NCBI GenBank assembly: GCA_947628305.1
Contig: CANQZG010000002.1
Location: 1 to 64,000 of the forward strand
DNA from: an uncultured Muribaculaceae bacterium
GTDB lineage: Bacteria > Bacteroidota > Bacteroidia > Bacteroidales > Muribaculaceae
Direction of reading: 5' to 3'
DNA: 64,000 nt
Shown in pieces: positions 1 to 7,346 of the stretch. A program made the translations under genes and the position numbers. The notes under the pieces were generated by a model, which ran no database searches, was not told the origin of the DNA, and saw nothing but the letters and a program-made list of their open reading frames with translations. Numbering within the stretch: position 1 is the first letter of the stretch; each line of letters begins with the position of its first letter.

Positions 1-31
1 TGTTCAGGCGTTCTTCAAAACTACGTCTCAT
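1..31 (-). CDS. IS3-type transposase OrfA, N-terminal fragment (partial)
   Basis: Ten codons are visible (MRRSFEERLN) before the window ends. They sit 46 bp inside the putative IS end, where OrfA of IS3-family elements begins. The protein would be the helix-turn-helix half of the transposase. Too short for independent identification; the call depends on the adjacent IS-like terminus. Confidence 0.45.
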   Translation of the reverse strand, partial: MRRSFEERLN

Positions 32-77
32 AAAAGACCCCTAAAAGTTATTTGTCTAACTTTTAGGGGTCAGTTCA
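1..77 (-). mobile_element. Left end of an IS3-type insertion sequence, cut by the window edge
   Basis: On the minus strand the element starts TGAACTGACCCC at 77 and runs off the window. Positions 36-50 and 57-71 form a perfect 15-bp inverted repeat (GACCCCTAAAAGTTA) around a 6-base loop, an arrangement that can block readthrough from outside into a transposase gene. It is followed by an ATG at 31 that opens a MRRSFEERLN reading frame, like the first residues of an IS3-family OrfA. The terminal TGA and the TAAAAGTTAGACA motif resemble IS3/IS150-type ends in Bacteroidetes. Only one end is visible, so the family call is an inference. Confidence 0.6.
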
Positions 78-180
78 CAACGGGCGCGTCCTCAAAGTGG
101 TTATTATCAATTATTTGAAATAAAGGACGCGCACGTTGGCGCGTCCCTACGATGTTTATTGCGAATTTTGCAACACCCTC
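78..180. repeat. REP-dimer (REPIN-like) repeat, left half interrupted by the IS end
   Basis: The right unit at 126-153 (GACGCGC, loop, GCGCGTC, then CCTACGAT) is identical to the right unit at 3715-3742. It is followed by ATTTTGCAACACCC, like the outer flank of the other copies. The left unit survives only as CAACGGGCGCGTCC at 78-91, the part after the first palindrome arm; the IS end abuts it at 77/78. This indicates insertion into the loop of the left palindrome. Confidence 0.7.
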
Positions 181-202
181 GTTATTATCTTGGGATATGT
201 TT

Positions 203-2272
203 TTATTTCACCAACACCTTGGTTGCGGTGTCACCTTGTCGGCGTATATACAGGCCGTTGTGAGGATTATTTATTTTAATTCCCGCCGGATTGTAATATT
301 CGGTCGCAGCGTCCATGTTATCAACTACGGCATCGGTAACGTTCGTGGTGTCATCGGCATGCGCTTTCACGGCGATTGACGCTATCTCTATGTCTTCGGC
401 AGGAGAAATGGCGATAAGCGTGATTACATCAGCCCCTGCGGCAAGTGGGACGGTGCATAGTTTCACCGTTGTCAGCTCCCTGTCGTTGGCCGGGAGAATC
501 CCTGTGGCCGATTCCTCACCGTCAATCTCGGTCGACAGTGTCGATGCTTTGGTTGCGCGGTAGGTGACATAGATGTCATATTGACCGCTGTCGGCGACTC
601 TGACAGTGTAGTTTAGCCTGGTATCAGCTGCGGGGGATAAAACATGTCCGTCGGCGGTAAGGGTGACATTTCCGTCGTTACGGTAGGTATTGGCGTCGGC
701 CGAGGCCTTGGCGATAATTTCGGGAGAGGTCGCGCTGTTTCCGGTTGGATGCCAGTCATAGTCTCCGGCTATAATGGTGCACGGGACAGTGTGTATGCCG
801 TCGACACGTCGCCCTGTGGCAAAGCTGACAGGATTGCCGGCCATGGCCGGGGTTCGGCGTTTGGTCAGCGTTCCCCAACCGAGCCATTCATATCGGTGGT
901 TGGAGTCCTTGCCCCAGTTCTCGCAGCCGTACTTTTCAATCATGTAATCACGCGACGCGGTCAGCCAACGGTAACGTTCAGGGTCTAACCCCGCGCGCAC
1001 TGCATAATGGGCGAGCGCACACTCGCGGTTGCCGCTCGACCCCAGGGCATCCCCGCGTCCCTTTGTCGAAGGCTTCACCGACTCCCATCGCCCGCTGCGT
1101 GACCTCACCTGAAGGAACACTCCGTTGTCGAATGTCGCGATGGCTTCGTTCCCTGAATAGGATTTCGGTTCCCATGGAGTACCCTCGAGGAGACTGTGGT
1201 TATAGCGGAAACTCCATTCAAGTCCTGTCAATATGCGGTTGTCGAGTGCGCCGTATAGGTCGTCACCTTGGTTCCATGCGATTTCGGCGATGTCAACAAA
1301 AAGACCGATACCAACGGTCACGTGGTCCTGGTCGCGACATGACTCCTGGCACTGTCCGTTGGCATAGATATAATACCTCAGCTGTTCGTCATAACCATAG
1401 TCCTCGATATCTTCAAGACGGCGTTCGAACTTATATCCTTTCATGAACGATGTGGTGTTGTCGCCGGCCTCGGGGTTGGCCTCGTCAAGGGGATATGGCG
1501 TGGTTGATGTGACGGGTGGGCCGGGGACGTATGGAAGGTCGTCGGCACGGTGGGGCATCGCCAGCAGATACCGCATGGCCCGGTCATAGATTTTCTCGTT
1601 GTCGAGAAACACACCCATGGCGGCCATGGCACGCGCCGCGAACAGTCCCTGGTTGCCGAACCGCGATGCGTCGAAGTTGAATATGTTCCAGTAAAATGTT
1701 ATGCCGTTGGCATTGTCATCCAAGGACGACGCCTTTTCATACATGTTCTCGGTCGAGGAGTATCCGGGATATACGAGCATATCCTTGAACCGTTCGATAT
1801 CCTCTGCCGCCCATCCGTCATAGTCGCGCATGAGTTCGGCGGCCTCGATTAGCAGATACACCTTCCCGTTGTCGAGCGGGCCGGTACCGCGTGCGCTTGT
1901 GTTGGTATAGTTGGAGTTTGCGTTGAGAAACTCCACGGCCTTGTCGGCATAACGTCGGTCGCCAGTGATATGCCACATAAGGGCGAGGTCATGGGCGCGA
2001 CGGCCGTCATTCCCCACTGTGCCGTTGAACTTGCCTTCGGCAATCTGTGTCCCACGGTCGGTCACGCCTTGGGTCGGGGACGAGTATCCCGACTCCTGTA
2101 ATTTGAGGAATGTTGAGTGATATGGTTCACGTCTAGCATCGACCATGGCTTTCATACGGTCAAGGTCGGCCTGTGTGTAGGATAGTCCGGGATGGACAAA
2201 TGTGCGCGCTGCCGCCGGTGTCATAGACAGGGACAGCAGGAGTGCGGCTGTGGCTAATCTGATAATTCTCAT
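203..2272 (-). CDS. Secreted polysaccharide lyase-like protein (alginate-lyase superfamily) with CBM-like domain and shared C-terminal tail
   Basis: 689 residues. Residues 1-22 form a signal peptide ending in AAA-R. Residues of about 30-450 resemble the (alpha/alpha) toroid of alginate-lyase-type enzymes, with a helix-rich body and conserved-looking stretches such as NGITFYWNIFNFD near 190. Residues of about 515-645 look like a beta-sandwich carbohydrate-binding module of the CBM6/35 kind (YTVRVADSGQYDIYVTYRA). The last 35 residues carry the tail EYYNPAGIKI...GLYIRRQGDTATKVLVK, also on the next two genes. The likely role is cleavage of an acidic or host glycan outside the cytoplasm; substrate cannot be read. 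No SusC/SusD pair accompanies it, so it is not an ordinary polysaccharide-utilisation locus. A terminator-like hairpin lies 22 bp before the start. Confidence 0.6.
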   Translation of the reverse strand: MRIIRLATAALLLSLSMTPAAARTFVHPGLSYTQADLDRMKAMVDARREPYHSTFLKLQESGYSSPTQGVTDRGTQIAEGKFNGTVGNDGRRAHDLALMWHITGDRRYADKAVEFLNANSNYTNTSARGTGPLDNGKVYLLIEAAELMRDYDGWAAEDIERFKDMLVYPGYSSTENMYEKASSLDDNANGITFYWNIFNFDASRFGNQGLFAARAMAAMGVFLDNEKIYDRAMRYLLAMPHRADDLPYVPGPPVTSTTPYPLDEANPEAGDNTTSFMKGYKFERRLEDIEDYGYDEQLRYYIYANGQCQESCRDQDHVTVGIGLFVDIAEIAWNQGDDLYGALDNRILTGLEWSFRYNHSLLEGTPWEPKSYSGNEAIATFDNGVFLQVRSRSGRWESVKPSTKGRGDALGSSGNRECALAHYAVRAGLDPERYRWLTASRDYMIEKYGCENWGKDSNHRYEWLGWGTLTKRRTPAMAGNPVSFATGRRVDGIHTVPCTIIAGDYDWHPTGNSATSPEIIAKASADANTYRNDGNVTLTADGHVLSPAADTRLNYTVRVADSGQYDIYVTYRATKASTLSTEIDGEESATGILPANDRELTTVKLCTVPLAAGADVITLIAISPAEDIEIASIAVKAHADDTTNVTDAVVDNMDAATEYYNPAGIKINNPHNGLYIRRQGDTATKVLVK

Positions 2273-2294
2273 CGGTAGTAACGTTTTTATATAA

Positions 2295-2335
2295 AAGACA
2301 GGCCATATCGCTGTCCCAGCAATACGGCCTGTCTT
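2295..2335 (-). terminator. Terminator-like hairpin in the leader of the lyase gene
   Basis: A 10-bp stem (AAGACAGGCC at 2295-2304 with GGCCTGTCTT at 2326-2335), with further pairing inside the loop, is followed on the minus strand by TTTTAT. It ends only 22 bp before the lyase start codon. It could stop readthrough from the gene at 2635-3507, or act as an attenuator if the lyase promoter lies upstream of it. Confidence 0.55.
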
Positions 2336-2489
2336 CTTAAATCCCTTATCAAATCAGATTTACCTTAGAAATATAACCTTTATTGTAATATACGATTCGT
2401 CTTGAAAAATTACTCAACATATTTTTTGCTGAATAATGTCGCTTACGAGAAGGGTGAGTGTCTCAAAATTGAGACTTGATGTGAAATTG

Positions 2490-2556
2490 TGCCGCGACCG
2501 TATTTATTGGAGGCTGTTTTATCATTGGTTTGTACGGTCGTGGTATGCCACGACCC
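2490..2556. repeat. Type-2 REP-like palindromic pair in a 362-bp intergenic region
   Basis: GTGCCGCGACC at 2490-2500 is followed by a 7-bp-arm hairpin (GTCGTGG-TATG-CCACGAC) at 2537-2554. The GGTCGCGGCA/GGTCGTGGCA core matches the left half of the repeat at 6940-7106. The rest of the region 2273-2634 holds a small TCTCAA/TTGAGA inverted repeat at 2461-2474 and two terminator-like hairpins; no gene is visible. Confidence 0.45.
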
Positions 2557-2582
2557 GGTGATGTGACGGTGACAGAAACAAA

Positions 2583-2612
2583 GACGTCACCCCCGGGAAA
2601 AGGAGTGACGTC
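2583..2612 (-). terminator. Rho-independent terminator of the 2635-3507 gene
   Basis: GACGTCAC (2583-2590) pairs with GTGACGTC (2605-2612), with additional C/G pairing inside. On the minus strand it is followed by TTTGTTT and begins 23 bp after the stop codon. Confidence 0.7.
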
Positions 2613-2634
2613 GTGATTATCGTTGGATAGACTT

Positions 2635-3507
2635 TTACTTCACCAGTACCTTGGTGACGGTGTTGCCCTGACGACGGATGTAGAGGCCGTTCTCGGGGTT
2701 TTTCACCCTTATACCCTGGAGGTTGTAATATTCAACGGGAGCGTTCTCGTCAACATTGATATCGCCGATACCGGTTTGAGTTTTGTTTAATTCTGTCTCA
2801 ATGTAATTTTTTATACGAGGGCCAACCGTAGCATCTGAACCACTCATGTTTATATTATCTGTAGGGTCTATGATGTCCAGATATCCAATATTAACAGTAC
2901 CCCCGTCAAATGCTTGTTGATTTTTGCGGGCAATGCGAATTGCAATCCAAGAACGGCCATAATACTGAATATCATTATCTGTGAATTTTTGATTTGTGTT
3001 TTTAGCGAATATAGTGAATGCTTCACTTGGAGCTTCTGTTGCATTATCGCCAACTCCATTAGTTATTTTGCCGGCGTTGTTTCGCCAAAAATATACGATA
3101 TTTTCGTTATCAGGGTCGATATAATATGGCGTTGTTACTTTGCCGGTATCAAACCATGGAGCTTGTTGAGGCGCGGAGTTGTTGTCACCTAAACGTATTT
3201 GACGGAATATTTGGAATGTATTATCGTTTGTCGCGTCGCCGTTTTTTGTGAAGTTTGTACCTGCGATAGGAAATTCAACTTTCATTACAAGGGTGGCTTG
3301 CCCCGGATTCAATACAACATTATTGGCGTTAATGATTTCTACGTTGGAAGTTCCTTCATCAGCGGGATATTCAAATTGAATTTTGTTATTTACAATGGAA
3401 AGGTCTGTTCCACTACGATTCGATTTCCAATCTGAAGGGTTCCACTCGGCATTAGCGTTGGTAGTCGAAAAAGCAAGGAATGCGAAGATGTAAAGTGATT
3501 TTTTCAT
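2635..3507 (-). CDS. Exported protein of unknown function with shared C-terminal tail
   Basis: I do not recognise the central domain. The start at 3507 is chosen because MKKSLYIFAFLAFSTTNANA is a clean signal peptide; an in-frame ATG at 3570 lies inside a palindromic repeat and adds 21 uncharacteristic residues. The mature protein (about 270 residues) is beta-rich and asparagine-rich and reads like one beta-sandwich domain. It ends in VEYYNLQGIRV...GLYIRRQGNTVTKVLVK, almost identical to the tail of the gene at 3779-5434 and close to that of the lyase at 203-2272. This suggests a common surface-sorting or anchoring fate. Codon use is more A/T rich than in housekeeping neighbours. It stands between REP clusters and has its own terminator. 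Confidence 0.7.
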   Translation of the reverse strand: MKKSLYIFAFLAFSTTNANAEWNPSDWKSNRSGTDLSIVNNKIQFEYPADEGTSNVEIINANNVVLNPGQATLVMKVEFPIAGTNFTKNGDATNDNTFQIFRQIRLGDNNSAPQQAPWFDTGKVTTPYYIDPDNENIVYFWRNNAGKITNGVGDNATEAPSEAFTIFAKNTNQKFTDNDIQYYGRSWIAIRIARKNQQAFDGGTVNIGYLDIIDPTDNINMSGSDATVGPRIKNYIETELNKTQTGIGDINVDENAPVEYYNLQGIRVKNPENGLYIRRQGNTVTKVLVK

Positions 3508-3548
3508 GATTATGTTGATGGTTATTGTTGAATTTTTTGAAAATGTTG

Positions 3549-3590
3549 TATGCGCCCCGTCGGGGCGCATACAAAGGGGATTCCCCTTTG
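3549..3590. repeat. Two abutting perfect palindromes
   Basis: TATGCGCCCCG-T-CGGGGCGCATA occupies 3549-3571 and CAAAGGGGA-T-TCCCCTTTG occupies 3572-3590. Each has a single central T, and they touch with no spacer. They lie just upstream of the exported-protein start at 3507, within the non-coding stretch 3508-3778, which otherwise holds the REP dimer at 3629-3770. Confidence 0.8.
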
Positions 3591-3628
3591 GTAAATTTAT
3601 TTGGTGAATTAGTTTGTTTAAAGAGGGG

Positions 3629-3770
3629 GTTGCAGAACTTGCAAATCAACATCGTAGGGACGCGCCAACGTGCGCGTCTGTTATTGCAAATAGTTGCTAA
3701 TCTGTTGCTTTAATGACGCGCACGTTGGCGCGTCCCTACGATTTTAGATTAAGTTTCAATTTTGCAGCAC
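3629..3770. repeat. Complete REP dimer (REPIN-like), type 1
   Basis: The segments 3651-3678 and 3715-3742 are perfect 28-bp inverted copies of each other. Each contains a small palindrome with 7-bp arms (GACGCGC/GCGCGTC), separated by 36 bp. The outer flanks GTTGCAGAAC...GCAAATCAACATCGTA and ...AATTTTGCAGCACTC also mirror each other loosely. The same unit occurs at 78-180 (interrupted), and the outer GCAAATCAACATCGTA recurs at 6960-6975. No coding potential. Confidence 0.8.
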
Positions 3771-3778
3771 TCTCTATA

Positions 3779-5434
3779 TTATTTTACAAGGACCTTGGTG
3801 ACAGTGTTGCCCTGACGGCGGATATAAAGGCCGTTTTCAGGGTTGTAGACACGCACACCTTGGAGGTTGTAATATTCAACGGGCGCGTCCACGTTGTCAA
3901 CGTTGATGTCGTTGATTGCAGTGTTTCCGACAACGTTGAGGTTGTCACCGTCGGCGACGAACATGAGATTGAAGCTCGATGTGGTGAAGTTGGCGGGGGT
4001 GTTCCAGCCTGTCACGACGAGCGGGTTGGCCTCGCGGTTGCTGTCAAAAATCACTTCAATGGGAGTGGTGTTGGTAAGTTCCGACGCGTTGATGCTTGCA
4101 TTGCCCTCGATAAACAAGGTGAATTTATTGTCGCCTTTGAGAGTTGTGGCACTTGTCTCGTTTCCGACGAATACTTCGCCCCTACCTTCATTGACGGTGC
4201 AGTTTTCAAAGGTCACATTGTTGAATACTGAATATCCGGCGTTTTTGTTTGAGACAATGCCTTGACCGTTTTCTGATTTGAAGTTGATGATTTTGACATT
4301 GGTGAAGATGAATGGACTTGATTTCTGCGATTCAAATCCACACACATTACCGGGGTTGAGATTGTCTCCGTCAAGTGTTATGTTTTCAAATGCGATAGTT
4401 GCCAATCCTGCATTATTGAGGAACATTAGCTGATTAGTCTTACGTATGAGTTTGATATCGGCGGTCTTTCCCTTGACAGTCAGTGTCTCCTCTTTAGAGG
4501 CGAATGCTTTGCTTAAACGGGATGTCACGGTCTGGTCTTCGTTGACAATGAGTACATCACCAGCGACCGCTGCATTCCAGGCATCGGTGAATGTGCCGAA
4601 TCCTTTCTTGGATGTCTCGTTGTAGACCGGCATCTTGCTTTCGTCGGCGGTGGGGTCGGAGACGGCGAGGTTGTCGCCCGAAGCGGCAAGCACGAACTGG
4701 TCATTGTCTGCGAGGACAAACTGTGCAGGGTCATTGCACCCCATGATTACATTGCGACCGATATTGTATTGGTTGGCATCGAGCAGTACTGTGACAGGGG
4801 TGGTGTTGCTGACGTTGCTCGCTGCGATTGTGTTGGTCTTTTCAAGATACAGCGAGAGATTATTGTTACCGCTTATGGTAGAGCCTCCTGAACCTATGAA
4901 TACCTGCCCGCGTCCCTCGTTGACGGTGCAGTTGGTGATTGTAACGCCGTTAAGAAACACTTTGCCACCACTTTTAGCGGCCATTATGCCTTGATTGTGA
5001 ATGGATACAAGGTTGTCTATCTTGACGTTGGTAAATGTGATGTTATTGTTGCCATTGTCTCCGGCTTCAAAATAAGTGCCGTTGCGGGATTGACCTTTCC
5101 CTTGGAAAACGAGGTCTTCAAAGAACAGCTTGCCACGATTGTTATTGTTGGCGAGCATGATGCGACCGGTCCCTTCGTATGTGATTGTGATGGATGGATT
5201 TGCACCTTTGAAATGAAGCTGTTTGTCATAATTGTCCTTGAATCCGCCTGTGTTGATTTCATTGGAAAGGGTGATGTTTTCATTAATCATGATGACATCA
5301 TCGTTTGTGGCGGCTGCGATTGCCGACGCGAGGTCGTCGTAGGGGGTGCCGTTTATTTCGATAGCGGCGGCCGATGCCGTGCTTGCCATTGAGCCGGCGA
5401 GCATAGCAAAGGCTAATGAGTAGAGTTTTTTCAT
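3779..5434 (-). CDS. Exported duplicated beta-helix protein with shared C-terminal tail
   Basis: 551 residues: a signal peptide (MKKLYSLAFAMLAGSMASTASA), then two homologous modules at roughly residues 25-245 and 265-495. Each has an opening like YDDLASAIAAATNDDVIMINENIT / FGTFTDAWNAAV-DVLIVNEDQ, a LFFEDLVF/IAFENITL rung, TFTNVKI/FIFTNVKI and a NCTVNEGRG(Q/E)VFxG segment. This repeated-rung pattern matches right-handed parallel beta-helix (pectate-lyase-fold) surface proteins, but I see no lyase active-site signature. The tail VEYYNLQGVRVYNPENGLYI...KVLVK ends the protein. It is probably a cell-surface adhesin-like or glycan-contacting protein; function is unknown. Internal duplication is clear from the translation. 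Confidence 0.75.
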   Translation of the reverse strand: MKKLYSLAFAMLAGSMASTASAAAIEINGTPYDDLASAIAAATNDDVIMINENITLSNEINTGGFKDNYDKQLHFKGANPSITITYEGTGRIMLANNNNRGKLFFEDLVFQGKGQSRNGTYFEAGDNGNNNITFTNVKIDNLVSIHNQGIMAAKSGGKVFLNGVTITNCTVNEGRGQVFIGSGGSTISGNNNLSLYLEKTNTIAASNVSNTTPVTVLLDANQYNIGRNVIMGCNDPAQFVLADNDQFVLAASGDNLAVSDPTADESKMPVYNETSKKGFGTFTDAWNAAVAGDVLIVNEDQTVTSRLSKAFASKEETLTVKGKTADIKLIRKTNQLMFLNNAGLATIAFENITLDGDNLNPGNVCGFESQKSSPFIFTNVKIINFKSENGQGIVSNKNAGYSVFNNVTFENCTVNEGRGEVFVGNETSATTLKGDNKFTLFIEGNASINASELTNTTPIEVIFDSNREANPLVVTGWNTPANFTTSSFNLMFVADGDNLNVVGNTAINDINVDNVDAPVEYYNLQGVRVYNPENGLYIRRQGNTVTKVLVK

Positions 5435-5512
5435 TTCGATAACGTTTAGAGTTTATAAACCCTATTTCGTTTCAAGTCATTACTTTACTCAAAAAATGCG
5501 GCCTTCCCGTAG

Positions 5513-6901
5513 TTAAATATTGTTAATAACGAGTCTCCCTTTTGGGAATTTTTTTAATTGCCACCACACCATTGCGACGGTGACTGCGGTCGCAAGGATA
5601 TCGCTTGTCGGAAATGAATACCATATACCGTTAAGCCCAAGCGCACGGGGCATGAGAATCAGAAGCGGGATGAGAAACAATACTTGTCGTGTCAGGCTAA
5701 GGAATATAGATTTGGCGGCCTGTCCGATTGATTGAAAGAGTGTTGTCGATATGATTTGGAATCCTACGACCCAAAATGCGAGGAGCGAGCATCGCAGGGC
5801 GTTGACCGTTGCGTCGGTCAGGCCGGGGTCGGAGGTGAACGCACGGGCTATGAGTCCGGGAAATGCGAGCCCGAATGCCGCACCCGTCGAGGTGATGGCT
5901 GTTGCGGCGACAACGGCGAGGGTATAGGTGCGTCTTAGACGGCCTATCAGGCCGGCCCCGTAGTTATATCCGATAATCGGTTGCATTCCTTGGCATAATC
6001 CGACGACCACCATGGTCAGCAGTGACGTGTAGGTTACAAAGATGCCGACAGCCGCAACAGCGGCGTCGCCGCCGAGACGTTGCAATGACGTGTTGATGAG
6101 GATATTGATGAAACATGACGCGGCGTTCACGAGCGAGGGGGCCGCGCCGATGCCTACGATGCCCAGGACTATGCGCCAGCGGAGGCCGAAAGTCCCGCGT
6201 TTGAACCGCAGTGTGTTCCCCCGGTTGAAGAAATGTTCCATGACAAACAACATGGAGACTGTCATCGAGATATCGGTCGCTATGGCCGCGCCCTTTATGC
6301 CCCAGTCGAGATAGAAGATGCATATAGGGGCGAGAATTAGGTTCAGACCCGCGCCGATGAACATGGTGTACATCGCCTTGACAGGATAGCCTGACGCACG
6401 CATTATGTTGTTGAAGCTGAACGAAAGGTTCATCATCAGCATGCCGGGCAGAATATAGAGCATGAAGTCATGGGCGTACGGCAGGGACGATGGGGACGCG
6501 CCGAACGCCTTCAGGATGTCATCGAGAAAGACTCCGAAAAATGTCAGATAGACGGTTGCGTTTATTAGAATCAGCGTCAACGAGTTTCCAAGGACATATT
6601 CAGCCCCCCGTTGGTCCTTGGCCCCGAGCATGATTGAAACCCGCGCCGACGCACCCGCGCCGACGAGCACACCAAGCGCCGCCGATAGGTTCATCACGGG
6701 AAACGTGATTGCGAGTCCGGCCATGGCGTCAGGCCCGTCGACCACGTGGCCTATGAATATGCGGTCAATGACGTTGTACAATGACATGACAAGCATGCCG
6801 ACCACTGCCGGTAGGCTGTAATCCCACAGCAACCGCCCTATGTTCCCTGTCGCAAGCCGGTTGAGGTTGCCCTGTAATGATTCCTTTGCGCCTTTCTCCA
6901 T
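5513..6901 (-). CDS. MATE-family multidrug/drug:Na+ or H+ antiporter
   Basis: 462 residues with about twelve hydrophobic helices in two related halves. The N-terminal signature GNIGRLLWDYSLPAVVGMLVMSLYNVIDRIFIGHVVG-like, the AGLAITFPVMNL segment and the second-half PSLVNAASCFINILINTSLQRLGG segment are typical of the NorM/DinF superfamily. It would export cationic or drug-like compounds across the inner membrane using an ion gradient. Length is normal for the family. It is on the same strand as the surface-protein genes but 78 bp downstream of the beta-helix gene start, and it is followed by no partner, so it is probably transcribed alone from within the repeat-containing region at 6902-7115. 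Confidence 0.9.
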   Translation of the reverse strand: MEKGAKESLQGNLNRLATGNIGRLLWDYSLPAVVGMLVMSLYNVIDRIFIGHVVDGPDAMAGLAITFPVMNLSAALGVLVGAGASARVSIMLGAKDQRGAEYVLGNSLTLILINATVYLTFFGVFLDDILKAFGASPSSLPYAHDFMLYILPGMLMMNLSFSFNNIMRASGYPVKAMYTMFIGAGLNLILAPICIFYLDWGIKGAAIATDISMTVSMLFVMEHFFNRGNTLRFKRGTFGLRWRIVLGIVGIGAAPSLVNAASCFINILINTSLQRLGGDAAVAAVGIFVTYTSLLTMVVVGLCQGMQPIIGYNYGAGLIGRLRRTYTLAVVAATAITSTGAAFGLAFPGLIARAFTSDPGLTDATVNALRCSLLAFWVVGFQIISTTLFQSIGQAAKSIFLSLTRQVLFLIPLLILMPRALGLNGIWYSFPTSDILATAVTVAMVWWQLKKFPKGRLVINNI

Positions 6902-6939
6902 TGCAATTGCAAATTTACAGCTTTTTATTTCTCGCCGCT

Positions 6940-7106
6940 AAGAAAATGTTGTAAAACTCGCAAATCAACATCGTATAGACCTGCTCTGTTAATGTGGATA
7001 GTAGGGTCGCGGCATGATTGCTTCGCAATCTCGAAACAGATTGAAAATCAGCGATGACATAATCGACGGTGCGACCATGGTCGCACCCTACCAGGTTTTG
7101 CAACAG
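6940..7106. repeat. REP-dimer-like element, type 2
   Basis: Outer flanks GTTGTAAAAC (6948-6957) and GGTTTTGCAAC (7094-7104) are inverted. Inside lie CAAATCAACATCGTA, identical to the type-1 repeat, a GGGTCGCGGCATG unit near 7004, and a perfect 20-bp palindrome GGTGCGACCATGGTCGCACC at 7068-7087. It fills most of the 214-bp gap between the MATE gene and xseB. Confidence 0.65.
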
Positions 7107-7115
7107 GCTCTTAGG

Positions 7116-7346
7116 TCAGGCGTTGGTGGCCGGGGTGAGTTCGGCGAGGATGTCGCGGAGTTCGCGGTCGGTGGCGGTCAGTCTTGCACGGCATGTCTTG
7201 AGAAGGAGGGTCGCCCGGCGGGTGTAGGCGGCGAGGGTGTCGATGTCGCAGTTGTCGCTTTGCATCATGGCGACTATTTTTTCGAGTTCGGCTACGGCCT
7301 GGTTGTAGGTCATGGATTCAACGGGGGTGAATTCAGGTGTTGTCAT
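7116..7346 (-). CDS. xseB: Exodeoxyribonuclease VII small subunit
   Basis: 76 residues, the usual length. The MTYNQAVAELEKIVAMMQSDNCDIDTLAAY stretch is the family core, forming a helical hairpin that binds several copies to XseA. The complex degrades single-stranded DNA from both ends. The ATG overlaps the last codons of xseA by four bases (ATGA type), implying translational coupling. The C-terminal part (residues 50-76) is divergent, as usual. Confidence 0.92.
   Translation of the reverse strand: MTTPEFTPVESMTYNQAVAELEKIVAMMQSDNCDIDTLAAYTRRATLLLKTCRARLTATDRELRDILAELTPATNA

Noticed and set aside
3525-3713. Plus-strand reading frame through the REP cluster
   Set aside because: The frame consists of translated palindromic repeats (YAPRRGAY and similar), a low-information pattern, with no start context or relatives.
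3779-5434. Calling the duplicated beta-helix protein a pectate lyase
   Set aside because: Only the rung pattern is present; no catalytic arginine/lysine or calcium-site motif was recognised.
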